Shown: positions 37,473 to 46,615 of the stretch, one piece after another
Position numbering within the stretch: position 1 is the stretch's first letter
Layout: each line of letters begins with the position of its first letter
Source of the DNA: Bin5 sp009843665
GTDB taxonomy: Bacteria; Chloroflexota; Anaerolineae; Caldilineales; Caldilineaceae
DNA: 64,000 bases
Assembly: GCA_965220285.1 (NCBI GenBank)
Contig: OZ244818.1
Location: forward strand, 806,001 to 870,000
Direction: 5' to 3'
The notes under the pieces: model-generated
The model's input: the letters and a program-made list of their open reading frames with translations, nothing else
Told to the model about the DNA's origin: nothing
The model's database searches: none
Program-made: the position numbers and the translations under genes

Positions 37473-39377
37473 TTGAAATCTATCCGAATTTTCGTCAGCA
37501 GCATTCTAACGCTGGCAGTTGTGTCAGCGCTGTGGATCGCGGCCGACAGCGTGATGGCACAAGAGCGGGAGAGCGGCGGCACAATCATCGTGGACGGCTT
37601 GAACGGGCCGCAGGGGGTGCTGGCTATCGATGACGGCAGTGTCTGGGTCATCGACGTAGGACTGGGCGGCGACGAGGAAGTCGAGGTGGGGGGCCTCGAT
37701 CCCAATACGAACGAGATCATCAGGGCGACCTATGGGAATACGTCGCGGGTCATGCGCGTCATACCTGGCGGCCAGCCGCAGCTGGTGGCGACATTGCCAT
37801 CGATTTTTCTGGGCAGCGACATTGTTGGGGGGGCTCGACTGGCGCTCCTGAACAACGAAATGTACGCCACGGCGGGCGTCTGGCAAGGTGTGGCCAGTGA
37901 GGAGGCGTTGCCGGACACGGCGGCAGTATTGCGGGTGCTGCAGGGCTCCGTACTGGAGGTCGTGCCGTTGTGGAAGCTGGAGAAGGAGCTCAACCCGGAC
38001 GGCCACGTTCTGGAATCTCATCCATACGGGTTGACGGCCGGCCCTGACGGCCTCTTGTACGTGGCGGAGGCGGGCGCGAATACGCTTGTGCAGGTGGACG
38101 TAGTCAGCCAGACAGCCAAGGTAGTTGCCGTATTTGACGGGATTCCCGGTCCGCTGCCGAACCCGTATCGGGGGGGTGCGCTGGAGTCGGACCCGGTGCC
38201 GACGGGCGTGACCTTTGGGGCGGACGGCCGGATCTACGTATCGCTGCTCCCCGGCTTTCCTTTCCTGCCCGGTTCGGCGAAGGTCGTCGTGGTGGATCCG
38301 GTGACGGGGGGCGTAGAGGACTATGCCACCGATCTGACGATGTTGACGGACCTGCGCACCGGCCCGGACGGAGAGCTGTATGCCGTGCGCTTCGGCATCT
38401 TTACGGACGAAGGCCCAATCCCCAACAGCGGGGCGGTGATCCGCGTGGGCGAGGGGGAAACGTCGCAGGATGTAATCACCGGGCTGCCTTTTCCGACGTC
38501 GGTTGACTTTGACATTAACGGGAATGCATTTGTAACTATCAACGGCGCCAGCGTAGGGGAACCGGGACGCGGTAAGGTGATCCGCTTTGAAGGGGTAGCT
38601 GTGCAGGGTGCGCCCTCGATTCGCTTTGTAGAAAGCGCGACGGTCAGGCAAGAGGAGCCGGAGTTCGTGACCGGCTGCGGTAGCCTGCCAAGCCACGAAG
38701 CGGTGAAAGCTGCGCTGGAGAGAGTTGTGGCTGACGGCAATAACGGCGGGCTGGGCAATCATGTGTGGGCAACCACCGTTGATCGCGACGGGGTGGTGTG
38801 CGTTGTAGCTTTTTCAGGCGCCAACAGGGGTTCGCAGTGGCCGGGCGGCCGGGTCCTTTCGGTCCAGAAGGCAAATGCGGCCAACGCTTTCAGTCTGACG
38901 AGCCTTGCCTTCTCAACGAGCAATCTCTATGCGGCGACACAGCCGGGAGGGAATCTGTACGGGTTGCACGGCAGCAGCCCGCTGGACACGGCGACCGCCT
39001 ACGCGGGCCCTACGAGCGACTATGGTCAAGCGGGTGACCCGCTGGTGGGAGAGAGGCCGGGCGGCTGGAGCCGGTCAGGAGGCGGGCTTGCCCTCTATAG
39101 CGCGGGAGGCAGCCTGGTGGGAGCGATCGGTATCGGTGGAGACACGCCGTGCGCCGACCATATTGTCGCCTGGAAGGTACGCGATGCACTGCAACTGGAT
39201 TACATCCCGGCAGGGGTGAGCTCCAGCGCGGACGACAACATCATCTTCGACCTACAGCCGGATGGAAGGAGTCTCAGCGGATTTGGGCACCCACGTTGCG
39301 GCTTTGACGAAGAGCGGTTGACAGAGACGCTGCCGGCTGATTTCCCGATTGGGTCGGCGGAGGTGGCTGGACAGTAG
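37473..39377 (+). CDS. Secreted ScyD/ScyE-like beta-propeller fused to a HbpS/GlcG-like domain
   Basis: TTG start with GGAGGAGG upstream. 634 residues. Signal peptide 1-~28 (ending SVMA). Residues ~35-390 are a ScyD/ScyE-type propeller (IIVDGLNGPQGVLAIDDGSV; HPYGLTAGPDGLLYVAEAG; PVPTGVTFGADGRIYVS; GLPFPTSVDFDINGNAFVT). From about 397 a second domain begins, with VWATTVDRDGVVCVVAF and AxxKAxxAxxFS-like features of the HbpS/GlcG haem-binding family, extended by a longer C-terminus. HbpS-like proteins bind haem or act as extracellular redox sensors, so this may be an extracellular haem/redox protein next to the LysM-cytochrome. Confidence 0.75.
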   Translation: MKSIRIFVSSILTLAVVSALWIAADSVMAQERESGGTIIVDGLNGPQGVLAIDDGSVWVIDVGLGGDEEVEVGGLDPNTNEIIRATYGNTSRVMRVIPGGQPQLVATLPSIFLGSDIVGGARLALLNNEMYATAGVWQGVASEEALPDTAAVLRVLQGSVLEVVPLWKLEKELNPDGHVLESHPYGLTAGPDGLLYVAEAGANTLVQVDVVSQTAKVVAVFDGIPGPLPNPYRGGALESDPVPTGVTFGADGRIYVSLLPGFPFLPGSAKVVVVDPVTGGVEDYATDLTMLTDLRTGPDGELYAVRFGIFTDEGPIPNSGAVIRVGEGETSQDVITGLPFPTSVDFDINGNAFVTINGASVGEPGRGKVIRFEGVAVQGAPSIRFVESATVRQEEPEFVTGCGSLPSHEAVKAALERVVADGNNGGLGNHVWATTVDRDGVVCVVAFSGANRGSQWPGGRVLSVQKANAANAFSLTSLAFSTSNLYAATQPGGNLYGLHGSSPLDTATAYAGPTSDYGQAGDPLVGERPGGWSRSGGGLALYSAGGSLVGAIGIGGDTPCADHIVAWKVRDALQLDYIPAGVSSSADDNIIFDLQPDGRSLSGFGHPRCGFDEERLTETLPADFPIGSAEVAGQ

Positions 39378-39440
39378 CGCGCTGAGCAGGTTATGGGTGA
39401 CAACGGAAGACGCGGCGTCACCGATGAAGCCGGCTCGCGC

Positions 39441-39465
39441 CGTACCGAGTCTGTACGTTTTTTTT
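39441..39465 (+). terminator. Terminator after the ScyD-HbpS gene
   Basis: Short perfect stem CGTAC / GTACG with a 7-nt loop, followed by eight T residues. The stem is only 5 bp, so strength is uncertain; position between convergent genes supports it. Confidence 0.5.
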
Positions 39466-39475
39466 GTGTCGAACT

Positions 39476-40372
39476 CTATGGCAGGCCGGCGATAAGGTCT
39501 TTGAGACTGGCAAAAGTTTGGCGCGTGTTGGCGGCCTTGTCCTGCCCGTCGGCCTGCCAGTGCGTTTCAACTGTATAGGTCTCGACCGGCTCGTTTTGCA
39601 GCAGAGTGAGGTGGGCATGCCAGTCGGTTCCGCCGGCGCCGATGCGCGCCCAAGCGGTGAGGCCGGTGTTCTCGTCGAGCACAACGGCATCCTTGCAGTG
39701 AATATCGACGATGTGGCCTTTGACCTGCTGATAGCCAGTTGCCGGGTCTTCGCCGGCGACGAAGGCGTTGGCCGGATCCCAGATAATCTTGAGATTGGGC
39801 ATCTGCACGGCGTCCAGCACACGCCGCATGTTGCCACCGGTATTGGCGTAAAGAGAGCGGGCATTTTCCAAGGCCAACACCAGGCCTTCGTCCTGTAACC
39901 GCCGGCAGGCGATGCGGATGCCTTTGGCGATCTTGGCCAGAGTTTCCTCATCGATACCGCCACCGTCCGGGGAGCGGGGGGAAGGGTTGTCGCCGCCTAC
40001 ATCGCGGGTGAAGCCGAACGTGCGAATGTTGGGCGCCTTGAATTTGTGAGCAATGGTGATGAAGCGCTCCAGCCGATCCATATGCTCTTGAAAGCGGGGA
40101 TGGCTCTCCATCGCGTCGAGGGAGAGATCAGCCAGAGAGAACGGGCGGAAAAACATCCCACAGACCAAATGGGTACGCAGGCCATTTTCCGCGGTGATCC
40201 GCAGTGCCCGGTCCAACTCCGTGTCGGTCAGCTCGTGGACGGGCTTACCCCACAGGTTGTGCAACTCCACGTAGGACATACCCTCTTCGCGGGCGATCGA
40301 ACAGGCGCGCGCAAAGTCTTGGTCGATCTCATCGGTAACGACTCCGAATTGGTACCGTTTCATAGCGGACAT
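39476..40372 (-). CDS. Sugar phosphate isomerase/epimerase (xylose isomerase-like TIM barrel) 1
   Basis: 298 residues of the AP endonuclease 2/xylose isomerase-like TIM-barrel fold. Expected metal ligands are visible as the Glu in LALENARS, Asp in WDPANAF, His in DIHCKDA and Glu in VETHW. Members interconvert keto-sugars or act on inositol derivatives. ATG start. It is the last gene of a minus-strand run with an amidohydrolase, a second TIM-barrel isomerase and, beyond a repeat, a sugar ABC importer. Substrate unknown. Confidence 0.85.
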   Translation of the reverse strand: MSAMKRYQFGVVTDEIDQDFARACSIAREEGMSYVELHNLWGKPVHELTDTELDRALRITAENGLRTHLVCGMFFRPFSLADLSLDAMESHPRFQEHMDRLERFITIAHKFKAPNIRTFGFTRDVGGDNPSPRSPDGGGIDEETLAKIAKGIRIACRRLQDEGLVLALENARSLYANTGGNMRRVLDAVQMPNLKIIWDPANAFVAGEDPATGYQQVKGHIVDIHCKDAVVLDENTGLTAWARIGAGGTDWHAHLTLLQNEPVETYTVETHWQADGQDKAANTRQTFASLKDLIAGLP

Positions 40373-40396
40373 TTCACTCTCTCAATTGGGAACCTT

Positions 40397-41404
40397 CTAT
40401 AGATGTTTCGTCAACCCAAAGAGCGTTGCCGCGGTCTTGCCGCAGATCTGCTCTTTCTCCTTATCTGATAGGTAGGGATTGGCCAGCACCTCCGCGACAG
40501 GGCCGCCGACGGGCCCCATATCGAAGGGATAATCGCTGCCGATCAACACATGATCGGCGCCGACCATATCCACCAAGTAACGCAAGGCCAAAGGGTGAAA
40601 GGACATGCAGTCGAAGTAGACCTGTCTCAAATAGTGACTCGGTGGATGCGGAATGGCGGCGGCACACTCCTGGGAGCGCACCTTATAGCCGTGGTCCATG
40701 CGCCCTACAACATAAGGAAAGACGCCGCCAGCGTGGGCAAAGATAATCTTCAGATCCGGCCATCGTTCGAGGATGCCGCCGTAGATTACCGATGCGATGG
40801 CCAGGCCGGTCTCGGCCACCATACCCAGCAGATTGTGCAGGTAGTAGTCCTGCATTCGCTCCTCACCCGCGGGGATATACGGGTGGACGAATACGGGCGC
40901 GTTCAGTTCGGCAATCGTCTCGAAAAGTGGGTAATAGTCAGGATGATTCAGATTTTTGCCATCCACATTGGAGCCGATCTGAAAGCCATGCAACCCGAGT
41001 TCATTGATCGCGCGTTTGGCTTCGGCAACGGAGGCGGCAATGTCCTGCAGCGGGACGGTCGCCAGCCCCAGGAAGCGCCCGGGATGTTCGGCGACCCGAT
41101 CAGCGATGCTCTCATTCAGGCGCGATGCCAGTTCCGTGGCGGCGCCGGCCTCTGCCCAGTAAGAAAGCGTGGGGGGCGCGGAGGAGATGGCCGCCATCGA
41201 GATTTGGGCGCTGTCCATATCAGCCAGCATCTGCCCGGCGGCGTGGAAATCCGGCGTCAGCGGGTGATCGAAGTTGCCGGGGCAAACCAGATGCTCGCGG
41301 CCATCGGCTCGCCGTTCAATTCTGGATTGGAGGGTGTTCGGACCACGGGCCGCGTCCAAAAAGGCTTTGGGAAAGAAGTGGCAGTGGACATCGAGGGAGA
41401 ACAT
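40397..41404 (-). CDS. Metal-dependent amidohydrolase, ACMSD/decarboxylase type
   Basis: A 335-residue amidohydrolase-2 protein. Metal ligands: His7-Cys-His9 (VHCHF), His174 (FVHPY), His224 (FAHAGG) and Asp291 (IGSDYPF). The IGSDYPF motif and overall pattern match the ACMSD/gamma-resorcylate decarboxylase subgroup, which performs non-oxidative decarboxylation or C-C hydrolysis of aromatic and ring-cleavage acids. It lies 24 bp upstream of isomerase 1 on the same strand. The actual substrate cannot be read from sequence. Confidence 0.88.
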   Translation of the reverse strand: MFSLDVHCHFFPKAFLDAARGPNTLQSRIERRADGREHLVCPGNFDHPLTPDFHAAGQMLADMDSAQISMAAISSAPPTLSYWAEAGAATELASRLNESIADRVAEHPGRFLGLATVPLQDIAASVAEAKRAINELGLHGFQIGSNVDGKNLNHPDYYPLFETIAELNAPVFVHPYIPAGEERMQDYYLHNLLGMVAETGLAIASVIYGGILERWPDLKIIFAHAGGVFPYVVGRMDHGYKVRSQECAAAIPHPPSHYLRQVYFDCMSFHPLALRYLVDMVGADHVLIGSDYPFDMGPVGGPVAEVLANPYLSDKEKEQICGKTAATLFGLTKHL

Positions 41405-41471
41405 TTTATCAGATCTCAGCTATAGGGCTGTTGACCGTGAAACGTGGGAAGCGCCTGCTGCACTGCACGTT

Positions 41472-42317
41472 TCAGGTAGTATTTCTGCCGTTGAGGAAAG
41501 AGAGGCTCTCTTTCGCGAGCGCGTCAGGGCTTGCGGCCAAGGGTCGCCAAATGCATGTTGCGCCTGCCAATTCCGGGATGACGGCGTTGAAGGACTCCAC
41601 GACCAGCCAGCCTTCGTATTGGACATCTGCCAACGCCTGGAATGTCCCGGCCCAATCCACCTGTCCGCTACCGACTGCACCGCGATCGTTTTCGCTGCAA
41701 TGGAAGTGTTTGATATGCCTACCGGCGCGGCGGATGGCGTCCGGCGTAGATTTTTCCTCGATGTGCATGTGGAAGGTATCGAGCAGCAGGCCGACTGACG
41801 GCTGATCCACTGCATTCATCAGGCGGACGCCATCGTGAACTGTATTGAGCATGAAGGTCTCGAAGCGGTTTAGCGGCTCGAGCGCGAGCGTGACGCCCTC
41901 AGCGGCGGCAACAGCGCCGACCTCCTGGAGAGACCGGACACAGTTGTCAAATTCCTGACCGGTAAAGCCCCGTCCCCGCAGTTCGCCGACGGGCACGGCC
42001 ATGGGTCCGCAAAGGAGATCGGCACCCAGGGCTGACGCGGCGCGCACAACGGTCTGCAACCAGGCCACCCCGTGTGTGCGGCGGTCGTCATCGATAAGAC
42101 TGAGTCCCGGGGCCATGGCTGTGGAGGCAGTGAAGGCCAAGCCACTGTCCACACAGGCCTGGCGGATAGCGGGCAAGTCAAGGGCTGCGGGATCGAAGAT
42201 GGGAAGTTCAACACCGTGGTAGCCCATTGCGCTGATGAGCGGGAAAAGGGCCATCTCGGCGGCGTCGATCCTACCACTCCACACCATCAGATGAACACCG
42301 AGCTGGTGGCTGTGCAT
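41472..42317 (-). CDS. Sugar phosphate isomerase/epimerase TIM barrel 2 (tagatose-3-epimerase-like)
   Basis: 281 residues. The ligand set is LALEPLNRFETF (Glu), LLLDTFHMHIEE (Asp/His), KHFHCSENDRG (His) and WLVVESF (Glu), close to the D-tagatose/D-psicose 3-epimerase group. ATG start. Together with isomerase 1 and the amidohydrolase it forms a three-gene catabolic run. Directly upstream of its start is a full-length copy of the dispersed element, so the promoter must lie within or at the edge of that element. Confidence 0.87.
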   Translation of the reverse strand: MHSHQLGVHLMVWSGRIDAAEMALFPLISAMGYHGVELPIFDPAALDLPAIRQACVDSGLAFTASTAMAPGLSLIDDDRRTHGVAWLQTVVRAASALGADLLCGPMAVPVGELRGRGFTGQEFDNCVRSLQEVGAVAAAEGVTLALEPLNRFETFMLNTVHDGVRLMNAVDQPSVGLLLDTFHMHIEEKSTPDAIRRAGRHIKHFHCSENDRGAVGSGQVDWAGTFQALADVQYEGWLVVESFNAVIPELAGATCIWRPLAASPDALAKESLSFLNGRNTT

Positions 42318-42336
42318 AGATCGTCCGTAACTACTG

Positions 42337-42668
42337 AGCCATGTTATGTGTACGGTCCGCCTGGGGGGAATGTACCGTCAGCATTTCTGTAGCGGGCTTT
42401 CGTTGGCCATCGCGGTGATCGTTGGGCATATATGGGAGTGGCCTCGCCTGTCTTGCTCGCGCTGGCACATACTGGGAATCTGCCAAGACGCGGGGTGGGG
42501 GGGTGAATCCCGGTCGCAGCGGGTCGTCAAGGTCATTTTGCCACACACTCGCTGCGGCGGGTGTTTTTGGAGGGGGCGTTGCGGGGGCGGAGCCCCCGCA
42601 CAAGGGAGGGCCGAATAGGCCCGACCGCCCAACTGCAGTAGTCAGTAGTCAGTGGTCAGTGGTCAGTG
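42337..42668. repeat. Dispersed element, copy 3 (full-length, ~330 bp)
   Basis: It begins GAGCCATGTTATGTGTAC and contains GGGGGGAATGTACCGTCAG, GGGCATATATGGGAG and CTGGCACATACT. The GC-rich core is at 42571-42637 and the GTGGTCA-type tail at 42636-42668. It is collinear over its length with copy 4 (61991-62311). No transposase, no terminal inverted repeat that I could find, no coding capacity. Confidence 0.93.
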
Positions 42669-42774
42669 AAAGCAACCATTGAAGGGCGATAGGTTTGATA
42701 GGGAAAGAGAATCGTCTTTCGCCATGCTGAATTTTGAGCGCCATTGGGCAAGGACTTAGCAGTCATGATCGTCC

Positions 42775-43620
42775 TTATCCTTTCAGCCCGGTAAGGACGA
42801 TCCCTTCGACGAAGGCCCGTTGCGCGAGAAAGTAGATAATAATGACCGGCAGCACCATCAGAGTGGCGAGGACCATCACGTAGTGGGTCCAATCGAGGCC
42901 GCTCTCGAAGTGTTGGAGTGCGTTCAGTCCTAAGGCCAGTGTAAACATATCTCGTTTGTGCAGATAGATGAGGGGTGCCAGAAAGTCGTTCCAATTGTGG
43001 AGCAGGGACAACACGAGAACGACGGTCAGCGCAGGCCGGGCCAAAGGAAGGATGATCTGGGCAAAAATACGAGGACGACTGGCCCCGTCAATGCGGGCCG
43101 CGTCTTCCAACTCCAGGGGAATCGTGCGGAAGAACTGGCGCAACAGAAAGATCGTGATGGGCCCACCAAACCAGTCCGGCACAATCAGGGGTAGATACGT
43201 CCCGATCCAGCCCAGGCGTGAGAACAGAATGTAGACGGGAATCATGGTCACAACGTATGGCAGCATCACTGTCGAGAGGATCAAGCCAAAAACGATATCT
43301 CGCCCTTTGAAACGAAGCCGAGCAAAGCTATAGGCAGCCATGGAGGAGCTGATAATAACGCCCAGCGTAGAAAAGACCGTGATAATCATTGTGTTGGCTG
43401 TATAGCGCAGGACGGCCACAACCTCGAACACTTCCCGATAGTTTGCCCAACGGACCGGGTCGGGTATCCACTTAGGCGGAAAGACAAAGATCTCATGGGG
43501 CGCTTTCAATGAGGAAGAAAGCAGCCAAAAGAAGGGAACCAGCATAAATGCGCTACCACCGGCCAGGGTCAGATGAATCAGAAAACGGCTGGCAGTGTGC
43601 CTGATACGGTAAGCGGTCAC
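42775..43620 (-). CDS. Carbohydrate ABC transporter permease (MalG/UgpE-like)
   Basis: The start is GTG 43620, overlapping the preceding permease stop as GTGA; a TTG 33 bp upstream is possible but would overlap more. ~281 residues, six transmembrane segments. The cytoplasmic EAA loop reads EDAARIDGASRPRIFAQIILP, the CUT1 pattern that docks on MalK-type ATPases. Third gene of a binding protein, permease, permease operon. No ATPase gene is nearby, so it presumably uses a shared MsmX/MalK-like ATPase elsewhere. Confidence 0.92.
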   Translation of the reverse strand: MTAYRIRHTASRFLIHLTLAGGSAFMLVPFFWLLSSSLKAPHEIFVFPPKWIPDPVRWANYREVFEVVAVLRYTANTMIITVFSTLGVIISSSMAAYSFARLRFKGRDIVFGLILSTVMLPYVVTMIPVYILFSRLGWIGTYLPLIVPDWFGGPITIFLLRQFFRTIPLELEDAARIDGASRPRIFAQIILPLARPALTVVLVLSLLHNWNDFLAPLIYLHKRDMFTLALGLNALQHFESGLDWTHYVMVLATLMVLPVIIIYFLAQRAFVEGIVLTGLKG

Positions 43621-44591
43621 GAGCCGCCCCCTTCTGTTTCGTAATAGACCCAACGCCGCTGACTGTAAAAAAGGACAATCGTCAGCAGCATTACCACGAG
43701 GAAGAGAATCCAGGCCATTGCTGATGCGTAGCCGTTGCGAAAGTATCCGAAGGCGTTGCGAAACATGTAGAGCACATAAAAGAGGGCGGCGTTGTCCGGT
43801 CCGGCCGAGGAGGCAGAGGGATTGGATACAAAGAGGACATAGGCCACACCGAAGACCTGAAAGCTATTGATGACCGTGACAATCAACTGGTAGAAGATAA
43901 TCGAAGAGGTGAGGGGCAAGGTCACATGGCGGAACCTGGCCCAACTGTTAGCCCCATCCACTTCGGCGGCTTCGTAGAATGTGCGGGGCACACTGGTAAT
44001 CGAAGCCAGAAAGATGAGTACAGAGTTGCCCAGCCCCCACAGACCGATAAAGACGATGGACGGCACGATCCAGTCCGGATCGGTCAGCCAGCGGGGGGCG
44101 GGCAGGCCCAGCACCTTGAGTGGATAGTTGATCGGCCCGAACTCCGGATTCAGGCCCCAGCGCCAGATGGTGGCGCTGGCGACCACCGGTACCACTGAAG
44201 GCAGATACCAGAGAGTGCGATAGGAGGTGATGCCGCGCACATCGCGGCTCATCAGCAGTGCAACGGTGTAGGCGAATGTGAGGGACAGAGGCACAAAGAG
44301 CGACACATACCACAAGGTCACCTCAATGGACCGCAGCCACAGCGCATCAGTGATCAGTTTGGTGTAGTTGGCGAATCCGATCCACTTGGGGGCGGTGATG
44401 ATCTCGTATTTAGTGAAGCTCAGATAGAAGCTGGCGAACACCGGGCCGAGGCGGAATAGCAGCAGCCCCAACACAGCTGGAATGATAAACAGCCAGCCGA
44501 AGAATGTCTCTTCGAAGCTGAGGCGATGGAAAAAGCGCAGACCTCGATCGGTCTGCGCGGCGGGTGAAGATTGAGCGGGTGAAGATTGCAT
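43617..44591 (-). CDS. Carbohydrate ABC transporter permease (MalF/UgpA-like)
   Basis: 324 residues, N-terminal cytoplasmic tail then six transmembrane helices. EAA loop EAAEVDGANSWARFRHVTLP is typical for CUT1 family permease 1. Its ATG directly abuts the stop of the binding-protein gene, and its stop overlaps the next permease start, so the three genes form a tightly coupled operon. Confidence 0.93.
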   Translation of the reverse strand: MQSSPAQSSPAAQTDRGLRFFHRLSFEETFFGWLFIIPAVLGLLLFRLGPVFASFYLSFTKYEIITAPKWIGFANYTKLITDALWLRSIEVTLWYVSLFVPLSLTFAYTVALLMSRDVRGITSYRTLWYLPSVVPVVASATIWRWGLNPEFGPINYPLKVLGLPAPRWLTDPDWIVPSIVFIGLWGLGNSVLIFLASITSVPRTFYEAAEVDGANSWARFRHVTLPLTSSIIFYQLIVTVINSFQVFGVAYVLFVSNPSASSAGPDNAALFYVLYMFRNAFGYFRNGYASAMAWILFLVVMLLTIVLFYSQRRWVYYETEGGGS

Positions 44592-45962
44592 TTAGGAGAT
44601 TTCGCCCGTCTGCAGGATGTGTTCAGAGCCCTGACGTACCTCTGTGGCGACATCTTCCCAGCGAATATCACCGATCCAGAGCTGGTCCAGATATGGGCCC
44701 CAGTAATCCAGCATCGTCTGATACCAGCCACCGTAGTAGGAGCCGATGGTGTCTCCGGGCCAGCGGAAGGTAGCCTGATCCTCGAAGGCGTCATAGAACG
44801 CCTGGCGGTACTTCATTTCCGGCGGCGCCTCATTGTTCAGGAACTGTTCGCGCAGGTCTTTACGGGTCGGCTGCTGCATACCCAGATCGACAAGAATCTG
44901 CTGCCCTGGATTGCTGAGGCAGGCCCAGGAGATGAAATCGTAGGATTCCTGGGGATATTCCGTCTTGGAGAATACGCATAGGGGCGAGTAGTGGCCGTAG
45001 GAAGTCTTCGTCTTATTGTACGGTACCGGGAATGTGCCCCAGTTGACGCCGGCCTGGTTGATGCGGCCCAGTGACCAGACGCCGATGTGCTGCATGGCTA
45101 CGGTGCCGGCCTGCAGGCTGATCTCGCCAGCGGCTTCGTATGCCGGCGATGGATTGACATAGTATTTCAGACCCAGATCCGCCAACCAGTTCATGGCCTC
45201 AATGAATTCATCCGTATCCATAGGCATCGTGCCGTCGTCAGCGATTACTTCGGCGTCGTTGCCCCAAATATAGGTCGGCCGACCGTGACCCTTGCCAGCC
45301 CTAAGCCCGTACTGACGCACGCGGGCGGGATCGAAGCCAGAATCGTTGGCTGTATTGTCGTCCAGGTCGAAGGTGAGAACCTTGGCGAGTTCGACGATTT
45401 CGTCCCATGTCATCCATTGATCCGGCTCCGGATGCGGAACGCCGGCCTCGTCGAACAGGTCGATATTGAAGGCCATGAGCATGGCGCCACTGTCCCAGGG
45501 GATGCCCCAGCGCGCGCCGTCGTAGGTTTGGGCGATCCAGACGTTTTCGACATAGTCGTCTTCATTGAAGTCAGGATCGGCCTCGAAGTACGGCTCAAGA
45601 TTGGTCGTCACACCCTTGCGTGTGAGGGGGCCGGTGGTGCGGTTGGCGTCGAACCACATGTCCGGTCCGGTGCCGGCGGAAATCATGATGAGCAGGGCTT
45701 CCTGGTGGGAGGCGCCGGCCACGGCGTTAATCTCGAACTCGATATTGGGGTTCGACTCCCTATATAGGGACATCTGCTGGTCCATAACGTTCTCAATGAA
45801 CTGACCGCCGCGGTTAAAGAAGTTCAGGGTGATTGGCTCGGCGGCTGCGCCCGTACCGGTGCCGGCCGGCACCGGCGGCGCGCACGCGGCTAACGCAGCG
45901 ACCGCCGTGCTGCCCGCGGCCAACTGTAGGAAGCTTCTTCGACTCATATCCGTTCGCTGCAT
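44592..45962 (-). CDS. Extracellular sugar-binding lipoprotein (SBP family 1)
   Basis: 456 residues. The N-terminus carries a twin-arginine motif SRRSFLQ and a lipobox ALAAC (Cys about 27), so the protein is probably Tat-exported and lipid-anchored. The mature part has the family 1 solute-binding pattern: ITLNFFNRGG, GTGPDMWFDA and WDSGAMLMAFNIDLFDEAG. ATG preceded by AGGAGG. It is the first gene of the importer operon. Upstream DNA carries repeated TGAAC half-sites at 45990-46035. Ligand unknown; uronate oligomers or modified sugars would fit the neighbourhood. Confidence 0.92.
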   Translation of the reverse strand: MQRTDMSRRSFLQLAAGSTAVAALAACAPPVPAGTGTGAAAEPITLNFFNRGGQFIENVMDQQMSLYRESNPNIEFEINAVAGASHQEALLIMISAGTGPDMWFDANRTTGPLTRKGVTTNLEPYFEADPDFNEDDYVENVWIAQTYDGARWGIPWDSGAMLMAFNIDLFDEAGVPHPEPDQWMTWDEIVELAKVLTFDLDDNTANDSGFDPARVRQYGLRAGKGHGRPTYIWGNDAEVIADDGTMPMDTDEFIEAMNWLADLGLKYYVNPSPAYEAAGEISLQAGTVAMQHIGVWSLGRINQAGVNWGTFPVPYNKTKTSYGHYSPLCVFSKTEYPQESYDFISWACLSNPGQQILVDLGMQQPTRKDLREQFLNNEAPPEMKYRQAFYDAFEDQATFRWPGDTIGSYYGGWYQTMLDYWGPYLDQLWIGDIRWEDVATEVRQGSEHILQTGEIS

Positions 45963-45989
45963 TGTTTCCCTCCTGGGAATGTGATGGGT

Positions 45990-46035
45990 TGAACATTAGA
46001 GGATGAACCGCGTTCACTTGGTTAGACAAATGAAC
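45990..46035 (-). promoter_or_regulatory. Cluster of TGAAC/GTTCA half-sites upstream of the sugar importer
   Basis: Four half-sites occur within 46 bp: TGAAC at 45990 and 46004, GTTCA at 46012 and TGAAC at 46031. The middle two form the perfect palindrome TGAAC-CGC-GTTCA, 42-54 bp before the start codon. This is a credible operator for a LacI/GntR-type regulator, which is not in the window. Confidence 0.5.
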
Positions 46036-46270
46036 ACGGAAGAGTTGCCCCTGGAAAATAATGCTGCCATGATTTGCTGAATGACAGGGATAGGCGGCGA
46101 ATCAATAAATGATGTTACGAAGATTGCTGCGTCAATACGCACAGGGTCCAACTGACACAAGGCAACGAACGCGTAACATCAGTTGACAGATGGTATTGCT
46201 GGCAGAACGAAACAGGGGTATCAATCAGATTACTGGAACCGTTGTCTGGACAGTTTCGGATTATAACAGG

Positions 46271-46302
46271 CCGACCAATGCATGCCAAAATTTATTGGTC
46301 GG
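46271..46302. promoter_or_regulatory. Perfect 9-bp inverted repeat in the importer/moaB intergenic region
   Basis: CCGACCAAT and ATTGGTCGG flank a 14-nt AT-rich centre. Too widely spaced for a typical terminator and lacking a T-tract; a dyad operator is more likely. Otherwise the 45963-46615 region shows no gene. Confidence 0.45.
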
Positions 46303-46615
46303 TACGTTTGCAATCCACCCGGATTGTTGGACGCGTCTTTTCTGAACAGCAGTTCATGTGATGGGAGAATGGGCTGTGATTCGGGCACAGGCACGATGGC
46401 CTGACATGTAGGCATGCACTCCGGCGCACAAAAATATGGGGTACACACACCGCCAGAGGATGCGCCCGATGGGATAGGAGGCAAAGGGGAGCCGCATTCT
46501 CGGAACTGAAGTATAATGCTCAGGAGAGGCGGGAGCGCAAAGGCGCCAAGACCCCGTGCGCGCCTGGTGATCTTGGCGCGCTATCATGAACATATAGGTG
46601 ATGAGAGGGTGAAAG

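Noticed and set aside
42337..42668. Insertion sequence
   Set aside because: No transposase frame, no terminal inverted repeats and no evident target duplication; treated as a non-coding dispersed element.
46303..46615. Molybdenum-cofactor riboswitch before moaB
   Set aside because: No conserved Moco-type fold could be drawn; only a TATAAT-like box without a -35 is present.
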